From JBGSKV01 sp041740975 (lineage in GTDB: Bacteria; Bdellovibrionota_B; Oligoflexia; Oligoflexales; JALZUQ01), in assembly GCA_041740975.1 (NCBI GenBank), contig JBGSKV010000038.1, positions 1 to 64,000 of the forward strand: a DNA stretch of 64,000 bases, read 5' to 3'. A program made the translations under genes and the position numbers. The notes under the pieces are model-generated. The model was not told where the DNA came from. It was given only the letters and a program-made list of their open reading frames with translations, and did no database searches. Below, piece by piece: positions 54,757 to 63,916 of the stretch (position 1 is its first letter; every line of letters starts with the position of its first letter).

Positions 54757-57318
54757 TTATCTCAACCGTTTCAAAATTTCGGGTAAGTGGATTTGGTCTT
54801 TTTTGTAATCTGTCGCCAGTGCCACCATTAGGATATTGACAAAAATTCGGACGGAGTCTTCGTAAGAGTTCACAGCTGGTCCACAGTTCGTATTTTGGGA
54901 TGGTTCCTGCAATAGACCTAACAAGTTATACGGAATGCTAATCATAGCGAGCCGACCATCAACATGAAAACCTTGCCAGTTCACCCCTTGGCAACCGGGC
55001 AGCGATTTGAGGAGGTAAAAGCTACGCATGATCTCATGGTCTGCCGGAATCGTTTGCCATTTTCCTTCACGCTCAAAATACTTGGTCAGGGTCTTTAGCT
55101 GCGTATCGGAATGAATTCCCTGAATCACCAAGAAGCCGCCACGTCTAATCCAAATACTAACTTCGGATACTTTCTTAGCATCAGAAAAAATCTGATTACC
55201 TTGCGTCCAAAGCCACGGCTCGGAAAACGATCCCATTTTGTCTGATATGGCTAATGGTTCCGGCGAAAGCTGCAGACTGGTGCGCAAGCCCACGTCTTTT
55301 GCCAAACGATCGTAATTTGCCGAAGTAGAAAAGCCAAGTGTGGTGATTTGCACATTAGCCAAACCAGTGCGTTCCATTAAAAATAAGCTAAACGCCAGAA
55401 AAATCACAGCGTCAACTCGAATTCGCGACCAATGACTGTACCGACGCCAAAATAAAAACAACACCTCTATCAAACAGAAGAGACATGCCAGCCAGGCGCA
55501 AATTTTAATCCAAGGTACGGCATCTTCCAAGCGTTCTTGCGCAGTCGCTTGCTCTGGTAAATGCATCGTATTGGCGACCCCGAACGTAGTCGGCAAACTT
55601 CCCGGTGCCATGGTTTTTCCCAAACTTTCTCCTAGTGGCACATTACTCAGAACCATATTCGGATTTTCTTGGGAGGTCATTCCGACATTATCCGATAGAC
55701 GCGGCCAGGTTTGCGATCGACCTTTGTCATCGCCTTGCCAACTCATCAAAGACTTTAAAAGAATAGGCAATTTGGCATGCCAAAGCCCGGTCTGACGAGA
55801 CGGCTGTAAAGGAATACTAAACGTCATGACTTCGAGGTTGACCTCTTCGTTAAGATTGTTCCACGCCATCGAATGGTCTTCACCGATGCTCCCGCCAACT
55901 CTTTTGGCCCCCAGAGATCGTGGAAACTCAGCCCACTCTTTAGGACCCGTAACATGCTCGCAATGCCTGAGATTGTTTTTGTTGTACTGTCCGGATAGTA
56001 AACTGTAGCACTGGCATAGTGATACATAATCCGCATCTAACTGAAACGGCATCAACCAAACTCTTCGACGCACACTCAAGTTAGTTCGCTTCTCTAAAAG
56101 CGGCAGCGGACAATAGTTTAGCAGCGGTGACGCCCCACCGCCGTAAGACATCACAAAATCAAATCCGTTCAGCACATCGGCATTTTTGAGACTATCCACT
56201 CTCCTGACGTTCATACCTTGCGTCTCTAATGCTAACTGCAAATGGTACGTCGGATCTTCGATAAAACGCTCGCCACCTGGCTCGGCGATAATCAAAATAT
56301 TATGTTGATTCAACTCGGCAAATTGTCGAAAGTCATTATCGTGTGCAATGCTATCGCGTTTCGCGTCGGCCGGTAACACACGCCATACAATTTCTTTTGG
56401 ATCTGCTTTCGCGATCAGCAGATTGACGTCGGCTGTAGGCAGTGAAATATTTACGTCGGTACTTTGCTGACCATCACCGATTTGCCAGTCAATTTGATTG
56501 GCTATTTGTGTACCGATCATTAAAGCCAACTGACCTGAGTCCACGCCTTTTCGGTCGCGCCTGGATATCTCAACATTCCAATCATAACTTCGGGCATCCG
56601 AAGACTGAGATGACCTCGCAAAACTCACAAAAATATTCTTAGGCAACGACCGCCCATCTCTCACATCCATAAAGCGCAAGTCAGATTTATCGGCTAGATA
56701 ACGCCAATTAAAACCTTCCCATGAAAATGAGTCCGCGTCGCTAAAGATATAGATGACGTCAACCTGCCCAAGGTTGCGAATTTGCGACTCCAGAGAATGA
56801 CCTATCTTGGCGCCGAAGCGATGAAAATCGATACCTTGCAAATGAGTGCTGAGTTCTTCAAGTTGACTGACGTAATAAATATCGTCGCGGTCGCTAAAGC
56901 TAAGTGAGAACTTACTTTGGCCATCCTTGGTCGCCTTCACAAAGATTTCCGAGACCATTTCGCGCAACGAGGTAATTGATGTGTAGGCCGATACACTTGG
57001 ACTCAAATCTATAAATAAATGTTGCCGATTAAACTTCTGTGAACGCGGCGTGAAGATTTTTAACTTTGGTTCCGCACTCAGGAGTACAAGTGTGCAGACT
57101 AACCCTAAAAAACATAAAAACGCCAACCACGGTGGAGGCCGAAGGCGAAGGCTGGGCAGTTGGCGGCGACTTTGGCTAAAAATTCTCAGAATAGGAAACC
57201 ATACGCGCTCTCGTTTACGACGCACAATCCACCAAATGACAGCTCCCACGATTCCGAGCGCTAAGACCACATAGCTCAGTAGCGAAAGGTTCCAAATTGT
57301 GCTCCGGAGCAATTCCAT
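54757..57318 (-). CDS. BatA-like protein with DUF4159 C-terminus
   Basis: An 853-residue membrane protein. The N-terminus (MELLRSTIWNLSLLSYVVLA) with TM helices and RPPPWLAFLCFLGLVCTLVL is BatA-like; a VWA-like strand has LFIDLSPSVSAY; a TM segment follows near residue 640; the C-terminus matches DUF4159 (SIWIRRGGFLVIQG, ADHEIMRSFYLLKSLPG, HVDGRLAMISIPYNL). The ATG at 57318 overlaps the DUF58 stop (TAATG). Confidence 0.78.
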   Translation of the reverse strand: MELLRSTIWNLSLLSYVVLALGIVGAVIWWIVRRKRERVWFPILRIFSQSRRQLPSLRLRPPPWLAFLCFLGLVCTLVLLSAEPKLKIFTPRSQKFNRQHLFIDLSPSVSAYTSITSLREMVSEIFVKATKDGQSKFSLSFSDRDDIYYVSQLEELSTHLQGIDFHRFGAKIGHSLESQIRNLGQVDVIYIFSDADSFSWEGFNWRYLADKSDLRFMDVRDGRSLPKNIFVSFARSSQSSDARSYDWNVEISRRDRKGVDSGQLALMIGTQIANQIDWQIGDGQQSTDVNISLPTADVNLLIAKADPKEIVWRVLPADAKRDSIAHDNDFRQFAELNQHNILIIAEPGGERFIEDPTYHLQLALETQGMNVRRVDSLKNADVLNGFDFVMSYGGGASPLLNYCPLPLLEKRTNLSVRRRVWLMPFQLDADYVSLCQCYSLLSGQYNKNNLRHCEHVTGPKEWAEFPRSLGAKRVGGSIGEDHSMAWNNLNEEVNLEVMTFSIPLQPSRQTGLWHAKLPILLKSLMSWQGDDKGRSQTWPRLSDNVGMTSQENPNMVLSNVPLGESLGKTMAPGSLPTTFGVANTMHLPEQATAQERLEDAVPWIKICAWLACLFCLIEVLFLFWRRYSHWSRIRVDAVIFLAFSLFLMERTGLANVQITTLGFSTSANYDRLAKDVGLRTSLQLSPEPLAISDKMGSFSEPWLWTQGNQIFSDAKKVSEVSIWIRRGGFLVIQGIHSDTQLKTLTKYFEREGKWQTIPADHEIMRSFYLLKSLPGCQGVNWQGFHVDGRLAMISIPYNLLGLLQEPSQNTNCGPAVNSYEDSVRIFVNILMVALATDYKKDQIHLPEILKRLR

Positions 57319-58256
57319 TAAGCCTCGTGAATCAAATGTGCGCCGGTACAAAGAGCTTTATAAAACTCGTTCACCGGGGTTTTTTGCGTGACTCGTAGAT
57401 AGAGACCTTGATGCTCAGCGACTAAATCATATTTTTCTTTGAGCCATGAATGAATCGTTCGTTCGTAAAAATGATCGCCAGTCAGTACATTGCCCTGAAA
57501 TTCTAAAAGCTTCTGGTTCTCATCAAAGTAGCAAAAATCACGCTTGAGCCAATCACATTGGAGCTCCCAACTACTGAGCGTATGACAAAAGACTCGCTGA
57601 CGAGCTTGGCCCCAGAACTTCAAAAGGTCCATCGATCCAAGACCATCCCCGACTCCTATGGCCAAATGATAAGTTGACATTTCCGGTGTCAAAACAGGTT
57701 CAAAATGTGAAGTGATTTCGTCTGGCGCAAATTTTTTCTTGTGGCATTCCGAGAAGTACAATCCCACTTCGCCGGCGCCTCGAAACTTTCGCCGGTACCA
57801 GCTAGAGTCGCCGTTCTTATCTTCGCGACAAATCATGAAATCAACCATGTCCCCAAAGTATGACAGTTGGTACGCGATGTCGAAGGATACACGCATGGCG
57901 ATTTCAATTTTTGAAACGACGCGATCAGATTCGCGATTGAGGTGTTCGAAGGTTTCAGCGGTCGGCCATATCATAGAGTCCGATAGGTCGACGGCGATGG
58001 CCACTCGCGCGCCCGCTTCCACTCGTCTTTGCCTGACGATAAGTTGATCGGATCGGGCGTAGGCCTTCCAATCAATGCGATTGATCGAGTCGCCGGGCGC
58101 ATAACTTCGACTGGATTCGGGCAATTTGGAAACCTGCTGAAACAATGACAAATGACTACCTTGAGCCCGCCAACTCATAATGTGATTCTTGAAGAATAGC
58201 TCGCCAGAAACATTACCAGGTTCCAAGTCAGCAATCGTTTGCTGGGTGCTACTCAT
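57318..58256 (-). CDS. DUF58 domain protein
   Basis: A 312-residue soluble protein of the DUF58 family, typically coded beside MoxR ATPases. It shows YAPGDSINRIDWKAYARSDQL and VAIAVDLSDSM (a VWA-like strand). Three bases after the MoxR gene and one-base overlap with the next gene indicate strict co-translation. The acidic neck region binding to MoxR is inferred. Confidence 0.88.
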   Translation of the reverse strand: MSSTQQTIADLEPGNVSGELFFKNHIMSWRAQGSHLSLFQQVSKLPESSRSYAPGDSINRIDWKAYARSDQLIVRQRRVEAGARVAIAVDLSDSMIWPTAETFEHLNRESDRVVSKIEIAMRVSFDIAYQLSYFGDMVDFMICREDKNGDSSWYRRKFRGAGEVGLYFSECHKKKFAPDEITSHFEPVLTPEMSTYHLAIGVGDGLGSMDLLKFWGQARQRVFCHTLSSWELQCDWLKRDFCYFDENQKLLEFQGNVLTGDHFYERTIHSWLKEKYDLVAEHQGLYLRVTQKTPVNEFYKALCTGAHLIHEA

Positions 58257-58259
58257 AAA

Positions 58260-59303
58260 TTATAGGCCGTGGCTAAGATTTTTCTGTTCGCTTTCGACAA
58301 ATGCTACTAATTCCAGAATCAATTGATCTGGTGAGGTAAACGTTCGCGACGATGAGGGATAAAGGCGAAGTCTATGGCGCAAAGTCGGACAAGCCATTTC
58401 GCGTATGTGTCGCCAACGCACGGAATCGCTTCCCTCCATTAAGGCCAGCGCTTTCGCGGTCGAAATCAAACTCAAGCCAGCACGCGGTCCGGCGCCATAC
58501 CAAACATGTTTTTGTACAACTTCGGGACAGTTTTCTTGGTTGGGACGAGTGGAACGAGTCAATCGATTGATACCCTCAATAATGTTCTTATCGATGGGCA
58601 TAGCGCGAGTACAGGCCTGGATAGATTGAAGCTCTTCGGCGGACAAAACGGACGATGAACTGTCCAAATCCTTCTGTGCTGCTGCGCTCTCACCTATCAA
58701 CTGACTATCAGCATGGGCTTGCAATATGCGAAGTTCGGCATCCACCTTTGGGTACTCGACTAGGGCATGGATGAGAAAACGGTCGAGCTGCGCTTCTGGC
58801 AAAGGAAAGGTACCTTCGGATTCGAAAGGGTTTTGGGTCGCAAAAACCATAAAAGGCTCTTGCAGAGTATGGCGATGGCCACCCACTGTTACGGCATGTT
58901 CTTGCATCGCTTCCAGCAAAGCGGACTGCGTTCGCGGAGATGCCCGGTTAATTTCATCAGCCAGCAATAAATTTGTGAAGATTGGCCCTTTGACGAACTC
59001 AAATTTTCTTTTGTTTGACGCTTGGTCATGCTGTAATATTTCGGAACCCGTGATATCACCCGGCAAAAGATCGGGCGTAAACTGAACGCGACCAAAATTC
59101 ACTCCCAGTTGACGCGCGATAACACGAACCAAAGTTGTCTTGGCGAGCCCCGGAGCACCGGTCATCAAGACGTGTCCACCCGACCATAAACAACAAAGAA
59201 CTTGGTTCAGCAAATCTTCTTGGCCATACACATAGGCTCCGATTTTTTCTCGAACTTGTGCGCAGAGTTTCGCGGCTTGATCAATTTTTATGGTTTCGGA
59301 CAT
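58260..59303 (-). CDS. MoxR-family AAA+ ATPase
   Basis: Hexameric ATPase used as a chaperone for metal insertion or complex maturation. 347 residues; Walker A GAPGLAKT (49-56), Walker B LLLADE (112-117), sensor-1 VFATQNPFESEGTFPLPEA, and the C-terminal lid. First gene of the operon MoxR-DUF58-BatA-like-BatB-like, which spans 52485-59303. Confidence 0.92.
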   Translation of the reverse strand: MSETIKIDQAAKLCAQVREKIGAYVYGQEDLLNQVLCCLWSGGHVLMTGAPGLAKTTLVRVIARQLGVNFGRVQFTPDLLPGDITGSEILQHDQASNKRKFEFVKGPIFTNLLLADEINRASPRTQSALLEAMQEHAVTVGGHRHTLQEPFMVFATQNPFESEGTFPLPEAQLDRFLIHALVEYPKVDAELRILQAHADSQLIGESAAAQKDLDSSSSVLSAEELQSIQACTRAMPIDKNIIEGINRLTRSTRPNQENCPEVVQKHVWYGAGPRAGLSLISTAKALALMEGSDSVRWRHIREMACPTLRHRLRLYPSSSRTFTSPDQLILELVAFVESEQKNLSHGL

Positions 59304-59444
59304 GCCTATTCCTCACGTGCTGGATTTGTCCTTCATTCTAACGCAGATCGGTGGGATTATCAGCACTTTCGGTGGGGATTTCAGTGGCTGACTAAAAGCC
59401 ATTCACTTAGAAACAATAGGTCACTTTCACGAGAAGGAGTCCCC

Positions 59445-59624
59445 ATGTTTAAGCGCCCCAATCACGGCGGCATAACGTTGGAATACATTATACTCAGCGC
59501 CTTTACGGCTTTTGCCAGCCTGGCAGCGATGGGCATTATGAAAAAGACGATGTCCCATCAACTCGAAAAGATGACCGAGCAACTTGATATGGAAGTAGAC
59601 AGCTCAGACTTTGAAAATCCTTAG
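59445..59624 (+). CDS. Flp-type pilin-like peptide
   Basis: A 59-residue protein with the Flp/type IVb prepilin site: KRPNHG then GITLEYIILSAFTAFA, matching G/xxxxEY with Glu at mature position 5 and Tyr at 6, followed by the hydrophobic assembly helix and a charged C-terminus. AAGGAG five bases before the ATG. No tad, cpa or prepilin-peptidase gene is nearby, so it may be an orphan pilin. Confidence 0.72.
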   Translation: MFKRPNHGGITLEYIILSAFTAFASLAAMGIMKKTMSHQLEKMTEQLDMEVDSSDFENP

Positions 59625-60059
59625 ATGACTTATCAGCTTCTCATTGCGACAGGTCTACTGACGATAGTTTTCACAGTTCACGACCTCGGATTTCAAGATC
59701 TCATTTGGTCCAAAAAGTTTCTAGAATTGCGCCTTGAAATCCTCGGAGGGCAACGTTCGACTCTGGAAAGATTCTGTGAAGAAAGAGAGGTCATTGGAAG
59801 TAAGGTTAGAGGTAAAGAGGGAAAGAAGAGAAAAAAGCATTTCTTAGAATGCAAAACCTCCGTCGACAATCGCCACAGCGAATCACTTTGCGCAAAAGTC
59901 TCAGAAGAAAAAGGAAAAATCAGAACATCACGGGTTTTTCTGAGTATGGTATGCCGTTATTCGAATCCACGCCTAGGCGTAAACAAAACAATCATCAAAC
60001 GCTTCCGATCCCAAGTGGGTATGGGATCCGAATCTAACAAATATCCTTCTTCAAAATAA
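59625..60059 (+). CDS. Possible basic membrane-anchored protein
   Basis: A 144-residue frame whose ATG immediately follows the pilin stop (TAGATG), implying coupled translation. N-terminal TM helix (QLLIATGLLTIVFTV), then a very basic body (GKEGKKRKKHFLECK). No family recognised. Its last ~100 bases overlap the opposite-strand Pro-rich gene. Confidence 0.5.
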   Translation: MTYQLLIATGLLTIVFTVHDLGFQDLIWSKKFLELRLEILGGQRSTLERFCEEREVIGSKVRGKEGKKRKKHFLECKTSVDNRHSESLCAKVSEEKGKIRTSRVFLSMVCRYSNPRLGVNKTIIKRFRSQVGMGSESNKYPSSK

Positions 60060-60427
60060 TCTTTTCTGTCTTGCGAAGACAAGAAACCAAAACGGAATCC
60101 AACGACTCCACCCATCATCGGAACGAGACTGAAAAATGGTTTCCGCTCGGCGGGTGGTGGGCCGATGGGTTGAGGATTTTTGTTCGGACTGATTTCGGGA
60201 GGAGGTTCGCTCGGTACGGAAGGTCTTTCCCGAGTAGGGTCATCAGGTAAATCAGGGATATGTGGAGATTTTGGACGCGGCTGAAATGTCCGATCCGGCC
60301 GGATCTCCGGGGGCGCCTGAGGTGGTGATGGCGAAGGGGTACGTTGTGGTTTTTCAACTTGCTCGGATTGACCTTCGCTAGCGAACTCAGAACTTCGCCC
60401 AGGTTCATTCTTTTCAGATCGTTTCAA
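59957..60427 (-). CDS. Pro-rich protein downstream of dps
   Basis: A 156-residue protein rich in Pro, Ser, Glu and Arg (EKPQRTPSPSPPQAPPEI), followed by a hydrophobic Gly-rich patch FFSLVPMMGGVVGFRFGF. TTG at 60427 with GAGGGGG upstream; the longer frame to 60472 is less likely. It follows dps by about 50 bases and may be in its operon. Low-complexity composition makes coding status uncertain. Confidence 0.45.
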   Translation of the reverse strand: MKRSEKNEPGRSSEFASEGQSEQVEKPQRTPSPSPPQAPPEIRPDRTFQPRPKSPHIPDLPDDPTRERPSVPSEPPPEISPNKNPQPIGPPPAERKPFFSLVPMMGGVVGFRFGFLSSQDRKDYFEEGYLLDSDPIPTWDRKRLMIVLFTPRRGFE

Positions 60428-60475
60428 TGCACACCCCCTCGAAAAAAAATCAATTGATGATCGTGAAACCAAATA

Positions 60476-60979
60476 TTACTTACTCAAACTACGGATCATC
60501 CAGGCTGCTTCTTCATGAAAATTTCGACGTCCACTGAGCAGGTCAGCTGTGGTTGTATCGTGATTCGCGTCGGCAATGTCGATACACTCTTTGAGTTTTC
60601 CCACCAACTGCATATGATCGCTCTCGAGATCCAACAACATTTCTGTCGCATCGAGCTGGCCGGTTTTAGGATCCTTGATTGTTGTCATTTGCGAATATTC
60701 AGCGTAAGAACCTGGCGCGTAGTATCCAAGCGCTCTTATTCTTTCGGCTATGACGTCGATTGCATCCAACATCAGATGATAGTGTTCATCGGTGAGTTTG
60801 TGGATACCGACAAAGCGCGCGCCTTCGACATTCCAGTGGTAATTCAATGTCTTCAAATATAGTGAGAACGAATCCGCAAGAATCTGCGCTAGGCCATTCG
60901 CCACAGCTTGCACTGCGCCTTTCTCTTCATGAAGCTCAATTGATAAATCATCAGAACGCACCAGCTTAAGATTACTCAT
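60476..60979 (-). CDS. dps: Dps ferritin-like DNA-protection protein
   Basis: Stores iron and protects DNA under oxidative or starvation stress as a dodecamer. 167 residues with the ferroxidase segment NYHWNVEGARFVGIHKLTDEH and LMLDAIDVIAERIRALG, and later helices with ESDHMQLVGKL. ATG at 60979 with GGGGGATACG upstream; the extra 12 residues of the longer frame carry no conserved sequence. Confidence 0.92.
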   Translation of the reverse strand: MSNLKLVRSDDLSIELHEEKGAVQAVANGLAQILADSFSLYLKTLNYHWNVEGARFVGIHKLTDEHYHLMLDAIDVIAERIRALGYYAPGSYAEYSQMTTIKDPKTGQLDATEMLLDLESDHMQLVGKLKECIDIADANHDTTTADLLSGRRNFHEEAAWMIRSLSK

Positions 60980-61131
60980 CGTATCCCCCGTTTTTTTTTG
61001 ACATAACACCGACACCTTCTCTTACTCTCATTGCTTTAGATAAGTAAGCAAGATGCGTGCCTAAATGAGAACGGCGCTAGTTGACTTTGCTTTTTATTAT
61101 GAGAAAGATCGCCTTGAATGGGTGTCGATAG

Positions 61132-61149
61132 TGTAGGCTGTACCCTACA
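61132..61149. promoter_or_regulatory. Dyad TGTAGG-CTGTAC-CCTACA
   Basis: An 18-bp near-perfect palindrome 113 bases before the regulator gene. TGT-N12-ACA dyads are typical of NtrC-class activator sites. Function is inferred from position and form. Confidence 0.35.
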
Positions 61150-61261
61150 TTTCTAAGCATTTTCATAGTTAATAGAACCCAATTTTGCCAAAATTAACAA
61201 TTATATGGCCTATTCTAAGGCCAAATGATAAGAATTTTAAGTCACTATTGAGGGGCTTATT

Positions 61262-62662
61262 TTGAACGGTCATATTTTATTAGTCGATGATGATGAAAAG
61301 GTTTTGGAGTTTTACTCAGCGGCACTTTCTCGCGCGGGCTATCGTTCCAAGCAATGTTCGAATTTGAATGCAATGCGTGACGCAATTTCTGAACACTCTT
61401 ATGACGCAGTTTTTTTAGATTTAAATCTTGGCGGTGAAAATGGCCTCGATGGCTTGCCATATGTTTTGAAGAATGCTCCGTTTTCTAAAGTGATCGTATT
61501 AACCTCGCAGAATTCCGTGAATAAAGCGGTCGAGTGCATGGAACGAGGCGCATCTTGGTACTTTACTAAGGGCACGGATCCGAACGAAATTATTGCCAAA
61601 CTGAAGTCCTTGCTTGAAAAACCAGTAGGAGCTGCTGGCACTGGCGGTAGTGACCAAAGTGCATGGCGTTCGACTTTAATAGGTGAAAGCAAACCAATCC
61701 TTGAGACTTGTTCAACGATTGAAAAACTCAAAGACGTGGACTCGACCGTACTCATCCTCGGAGAGTCCGGAACGGGTAAAGAGGTCGTGGCTCGCGCGAT
61801 TCACCAATCGTCTCCTCGGGCCCAGATGCGTTTTGAAGCCATCAACTGTGCAGCCATACCCGAGAATCTTTTGGAGTCTGAACTTTTTGGCCACAAACGT
61901 GGATCCTTCACGGATGCCAAGCAAGATCGAAAAGGGATTTTTGAAATCTGCAGTAAAGGAACTTTGCTACTTGACGAAATCGGCGATATGCCACTTATGC
62001 TTCAAACCAAACTACTTCGCGTTCTCCAAGAGCGACAAATTATGCCAGTCGGCGCATCCACTTCTATTCCGGTCGAAACGCGTGTCATTGCCGCAACGCA
62101 TCGCGATATGACGGACGAAGTGAAGTCCGGTCGATTCCGAGAAGACCTTTACTATCGCCTAAATGTCGTCGTCGTGAATATTCCTGCTTTACGACACCGC
62201 AAAGAAGATATCGGATTGTTGGTTTCGTATTTTCTAAAGAAGTTCAACCAACGGTTCAGCAAAACGGTTAAAGAACCATCTCGCGCAACACTGTCTCGAC
62301 TTCAAAGCTATGATTGGCCCGGCAACATCCGCGAACTGCAAAACGCAGTTGAGCGTGGAGTTGTGCTCGCTATAAATGACGAGCTGGACATTAGTCATAT
62401 GTTTTCGCATCTCAATATTTCCCGTCACGGCGAAAACTCCAGTGACGAAGGCCAACATACTTTTGAGAATAATCCGGCCTTTGACATGCCTCTTACGGAT
62501 GCTAAACAGGCATTTGAAAAAGCGTATATCACTCGCCTCTTAAAGCTGAGTCACGGAAATATAGCAGAGCTTTCTCGAAAGTCAGGCCGTTACCGCGCTG
62601 ATTTGTACCGAATGCTGGAGAGATACCATATTCAGATAGATGAATTTCGTAATAAATCGTAA
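61262..62662 (+). CDS. Sigma-54-type response regulator
   Basis: A 466-residue NtrC-class activator: receiver domain with phosphorylatable Asp53 (FLDLNLG), AAA+ domain with Walker A GESGTGK (167-173) and Walker B LLLDEIGDM, and a C-terminal Fis-type HTH (NIAELSRKSGRYRADLYRML). The sigma-54 contact loop, normally GAFTGA, reads GSFTDA (214-219), a change that often means lost or altered sigma-54 activation. TTG start with GAGGGG upstream. First of three signalling genes. Confidence 0.88.
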   Translation: MNGHILLVDDDEKVLEFYSAALSRAGYRSKQCSNLNAMRDAISEHSYDAVFLDLNLGGENGLDGLPYVLKNAPFSKVIVLTSQNSVNKAVECMERGASWYFTKGTDPNEIIAKLKSLLEKPVGAAGTGGSDQSAWRSTLIGESKPILETCSTIEKLKDVDSTVLILGESGTGKEVVARAIHQSSPRAQMRFEAINCAAIPENLLESELFGHKRGSFTDAKQDRKGIFEICSKGTLLLDEIGDMPLMLQTKLLRVLQERQIMPVGASTSIPVETRVIAATHRDMTDEVKSGRFREDLYYRLNVVVVNIPALRHRKEDIGLLVSYFLKKFNQRFSKTVKEPSRATLSRLQSYDWPGNIRELQNAVERGVVLAINDELDISHMFSHLNISRHGENSSDEGQHTFENNPAFDMPLTDAKQAFEKAYITRLLKLSHGNIAELSRKSGRYRADLYRMLERYHIQIDEFRNKS

Positions 62663-62677
62663 ATCGAGGACTTTGAT

Positions 62678-62980
62678 TTGAAGTCAATATTCCAACATGA
62701 TGAATTCTATCAGAGTATACTGAGATCGTTCGCCAATGATTTGCCGGGCATGTTTGCTACCTTAAAAGCTTCTTACACCAATGGGCAACGTATCGCAGCG
62801 CGAGACGCGAGTCACAAATTAGCCGGTACTTCTGCTACCTTCGGTTACCCCCAACTAGCTAGAGACTTTCAAGTGCTAGAAATGTTATTAGACCAAAGTG
62901 AATCGACATCTGAGGAAATTCTAGACGCTATGAAACAACTCGAAGAGATGATAAACTCGCTTTCTAAAGAAGGACTTTAA
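62678..62980 (+). CDS. Hpt phosphotransfer protein
   Basis: A 100-residue Hpt domain with the phospho-accepting His46 in ASHKLAGTSATFG, the canonical HxLxG pattern. It shuttles phosphate between receivers. TTG start after CGAGGACTTTGAT. Its stop overlaps the next start (TAATG). Confidence 0.86.
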   Translation: MKSIFQHDEFYQSILRSFANDLPGMFATLKASYTNGQRIAARDASHKLAGTSATFGYPQLARDFQVLEMLLDQSESTSEEILDAMKQLEEMINSLSKEGL

Positions 62981-63384
62981 TGGATTCCATTTCTGCCAAA
63001 GTACTTGTAGTTGATGATTGCAAGCATGTTCGCGGCTTCTTAGAAACTGTTCTAAAAAATAAAGGTGTGAGTGTGACTTGCGCCGCGTCAGGCATGGAAG
63101 CCATCAGTTTGTGCAAGACATCACGTTTTGATTTGGTCTTTATGGACATTCGCATGCCCGAGCTCAGCGGAACGGAGACTATGCGCGCGATTCGCAAGTT
63201 TGATCTCGTCACTCCCGCCCTAGCTCTGACCGCAGATGATATGGATGTTGTGGCGGAAGATGAAGAAAGCCTTTTTGACGCTTTCTTAAGTAAACCTATC
63301 AATAGCAAAGATTTAATAGAAATCGTTCGCAAATATAAAAGCAAACCAGCTGTGTCGCGCCAAGCGGCTTCTCTGACGACCTAA
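62980..63384 (+). CDS. Single-domain response regulator
   Basis: A 134-residue receiver: VLVVDD at the acidic pocket, phospho-Asp56 (FMDIRMPE), the conserved Thr/Ala of LALTADD and Lys in FLSKPIN. No output domain, so it likely passes phosphate via the Hpt protein or binds a target such as the flagellar motor. Overlaps Hpt by one base. Confidence 0.9.
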   Translation: MDSISAKVLVVDDCKHVRGFLETVLKNKGVSVTCAASGMEAISLCKTSRFDLVFMDIRMPELSGTETMRAIRKFDLVTPALALTADDMDVVAEDEESLFDAFLSKPINSKDLIEIVRKYKSKPAVSRQAASLTT

Positions 63385-63396
63385 AATCGAAGTGGG

Positions 63397-63870
63397 TTAA
63401 AGTGCATCGCCAGCCACAACGAGAAGTGCCGAGACACGTCTTGCGTCCCGTTCAAGCTGCTTACTGTTGTCATCAGACTGAGTCTGAGCTTCGCCAAAAC
63501 TGCGAATGACAAGCTGCCTAGTGTCCGCCCCAAGCTTTTCCAATTCCATGGCTACTGCGGCCGCTCGTCTTAAGGCAAGATCCTCATTCAAAGTATCGCC
63601 TCCATGCTGATCAGCATGACCAGTCAAAAGAAGACGCATATTTTCATCTTTTTGCAATTTTTGAATAAGGCTATGAGCCTCAACTTTATCAAATCGATGA
63701 GGCTCAATACTTCCAGAAGAAAAAAAAGCAATTGGCACTGGTCTGTCGGCAACATGAGCGGACGAGGTCTCTATGGGGACATCACTTATTTTCGGCTTAG
63801 AGGTCTGCGTTGAGGTAGCAGAACAACCCCACAATACAGCAATGAGAATATGGGTCACTGTCACGTTCAT
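63397..63870 (-). CDS. OmpA-domain lipoprotein
   Basis: A 157-residue lipoprotein (lipobox AVLWGCSAT). Residues 50-150 are an OmpA/Pal peptidoglycan-binding domain (LLLTGHADQHGGDTLNEDLALRRAAAV) that would tie the outer membrane to the cell wall. ATG at 63870 with GGAGAG upstream. Convergent with the receiver gene, 12 bases apart. Confidence 0.86.
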   Translation of the reverse strand: MNVTVTHILIAVLWGCSATSTQTSKPKISDVPIETSSAHVADRPVPIAFFSSGSIEPHRFDKVEAHSLIQKLQKDENMRLLLTGHADQHGGDTLNEDLALRRAAAVAMELEKLGADTRQLVIRSFGEAQTQSDDNSKQLERDARRVSALLVVAGDAL

Positions 63871-63916
63871 GCCTCTCCTCTTCACCTTCAACATCCTCTT
63901 CACCTTAAACATCCAT

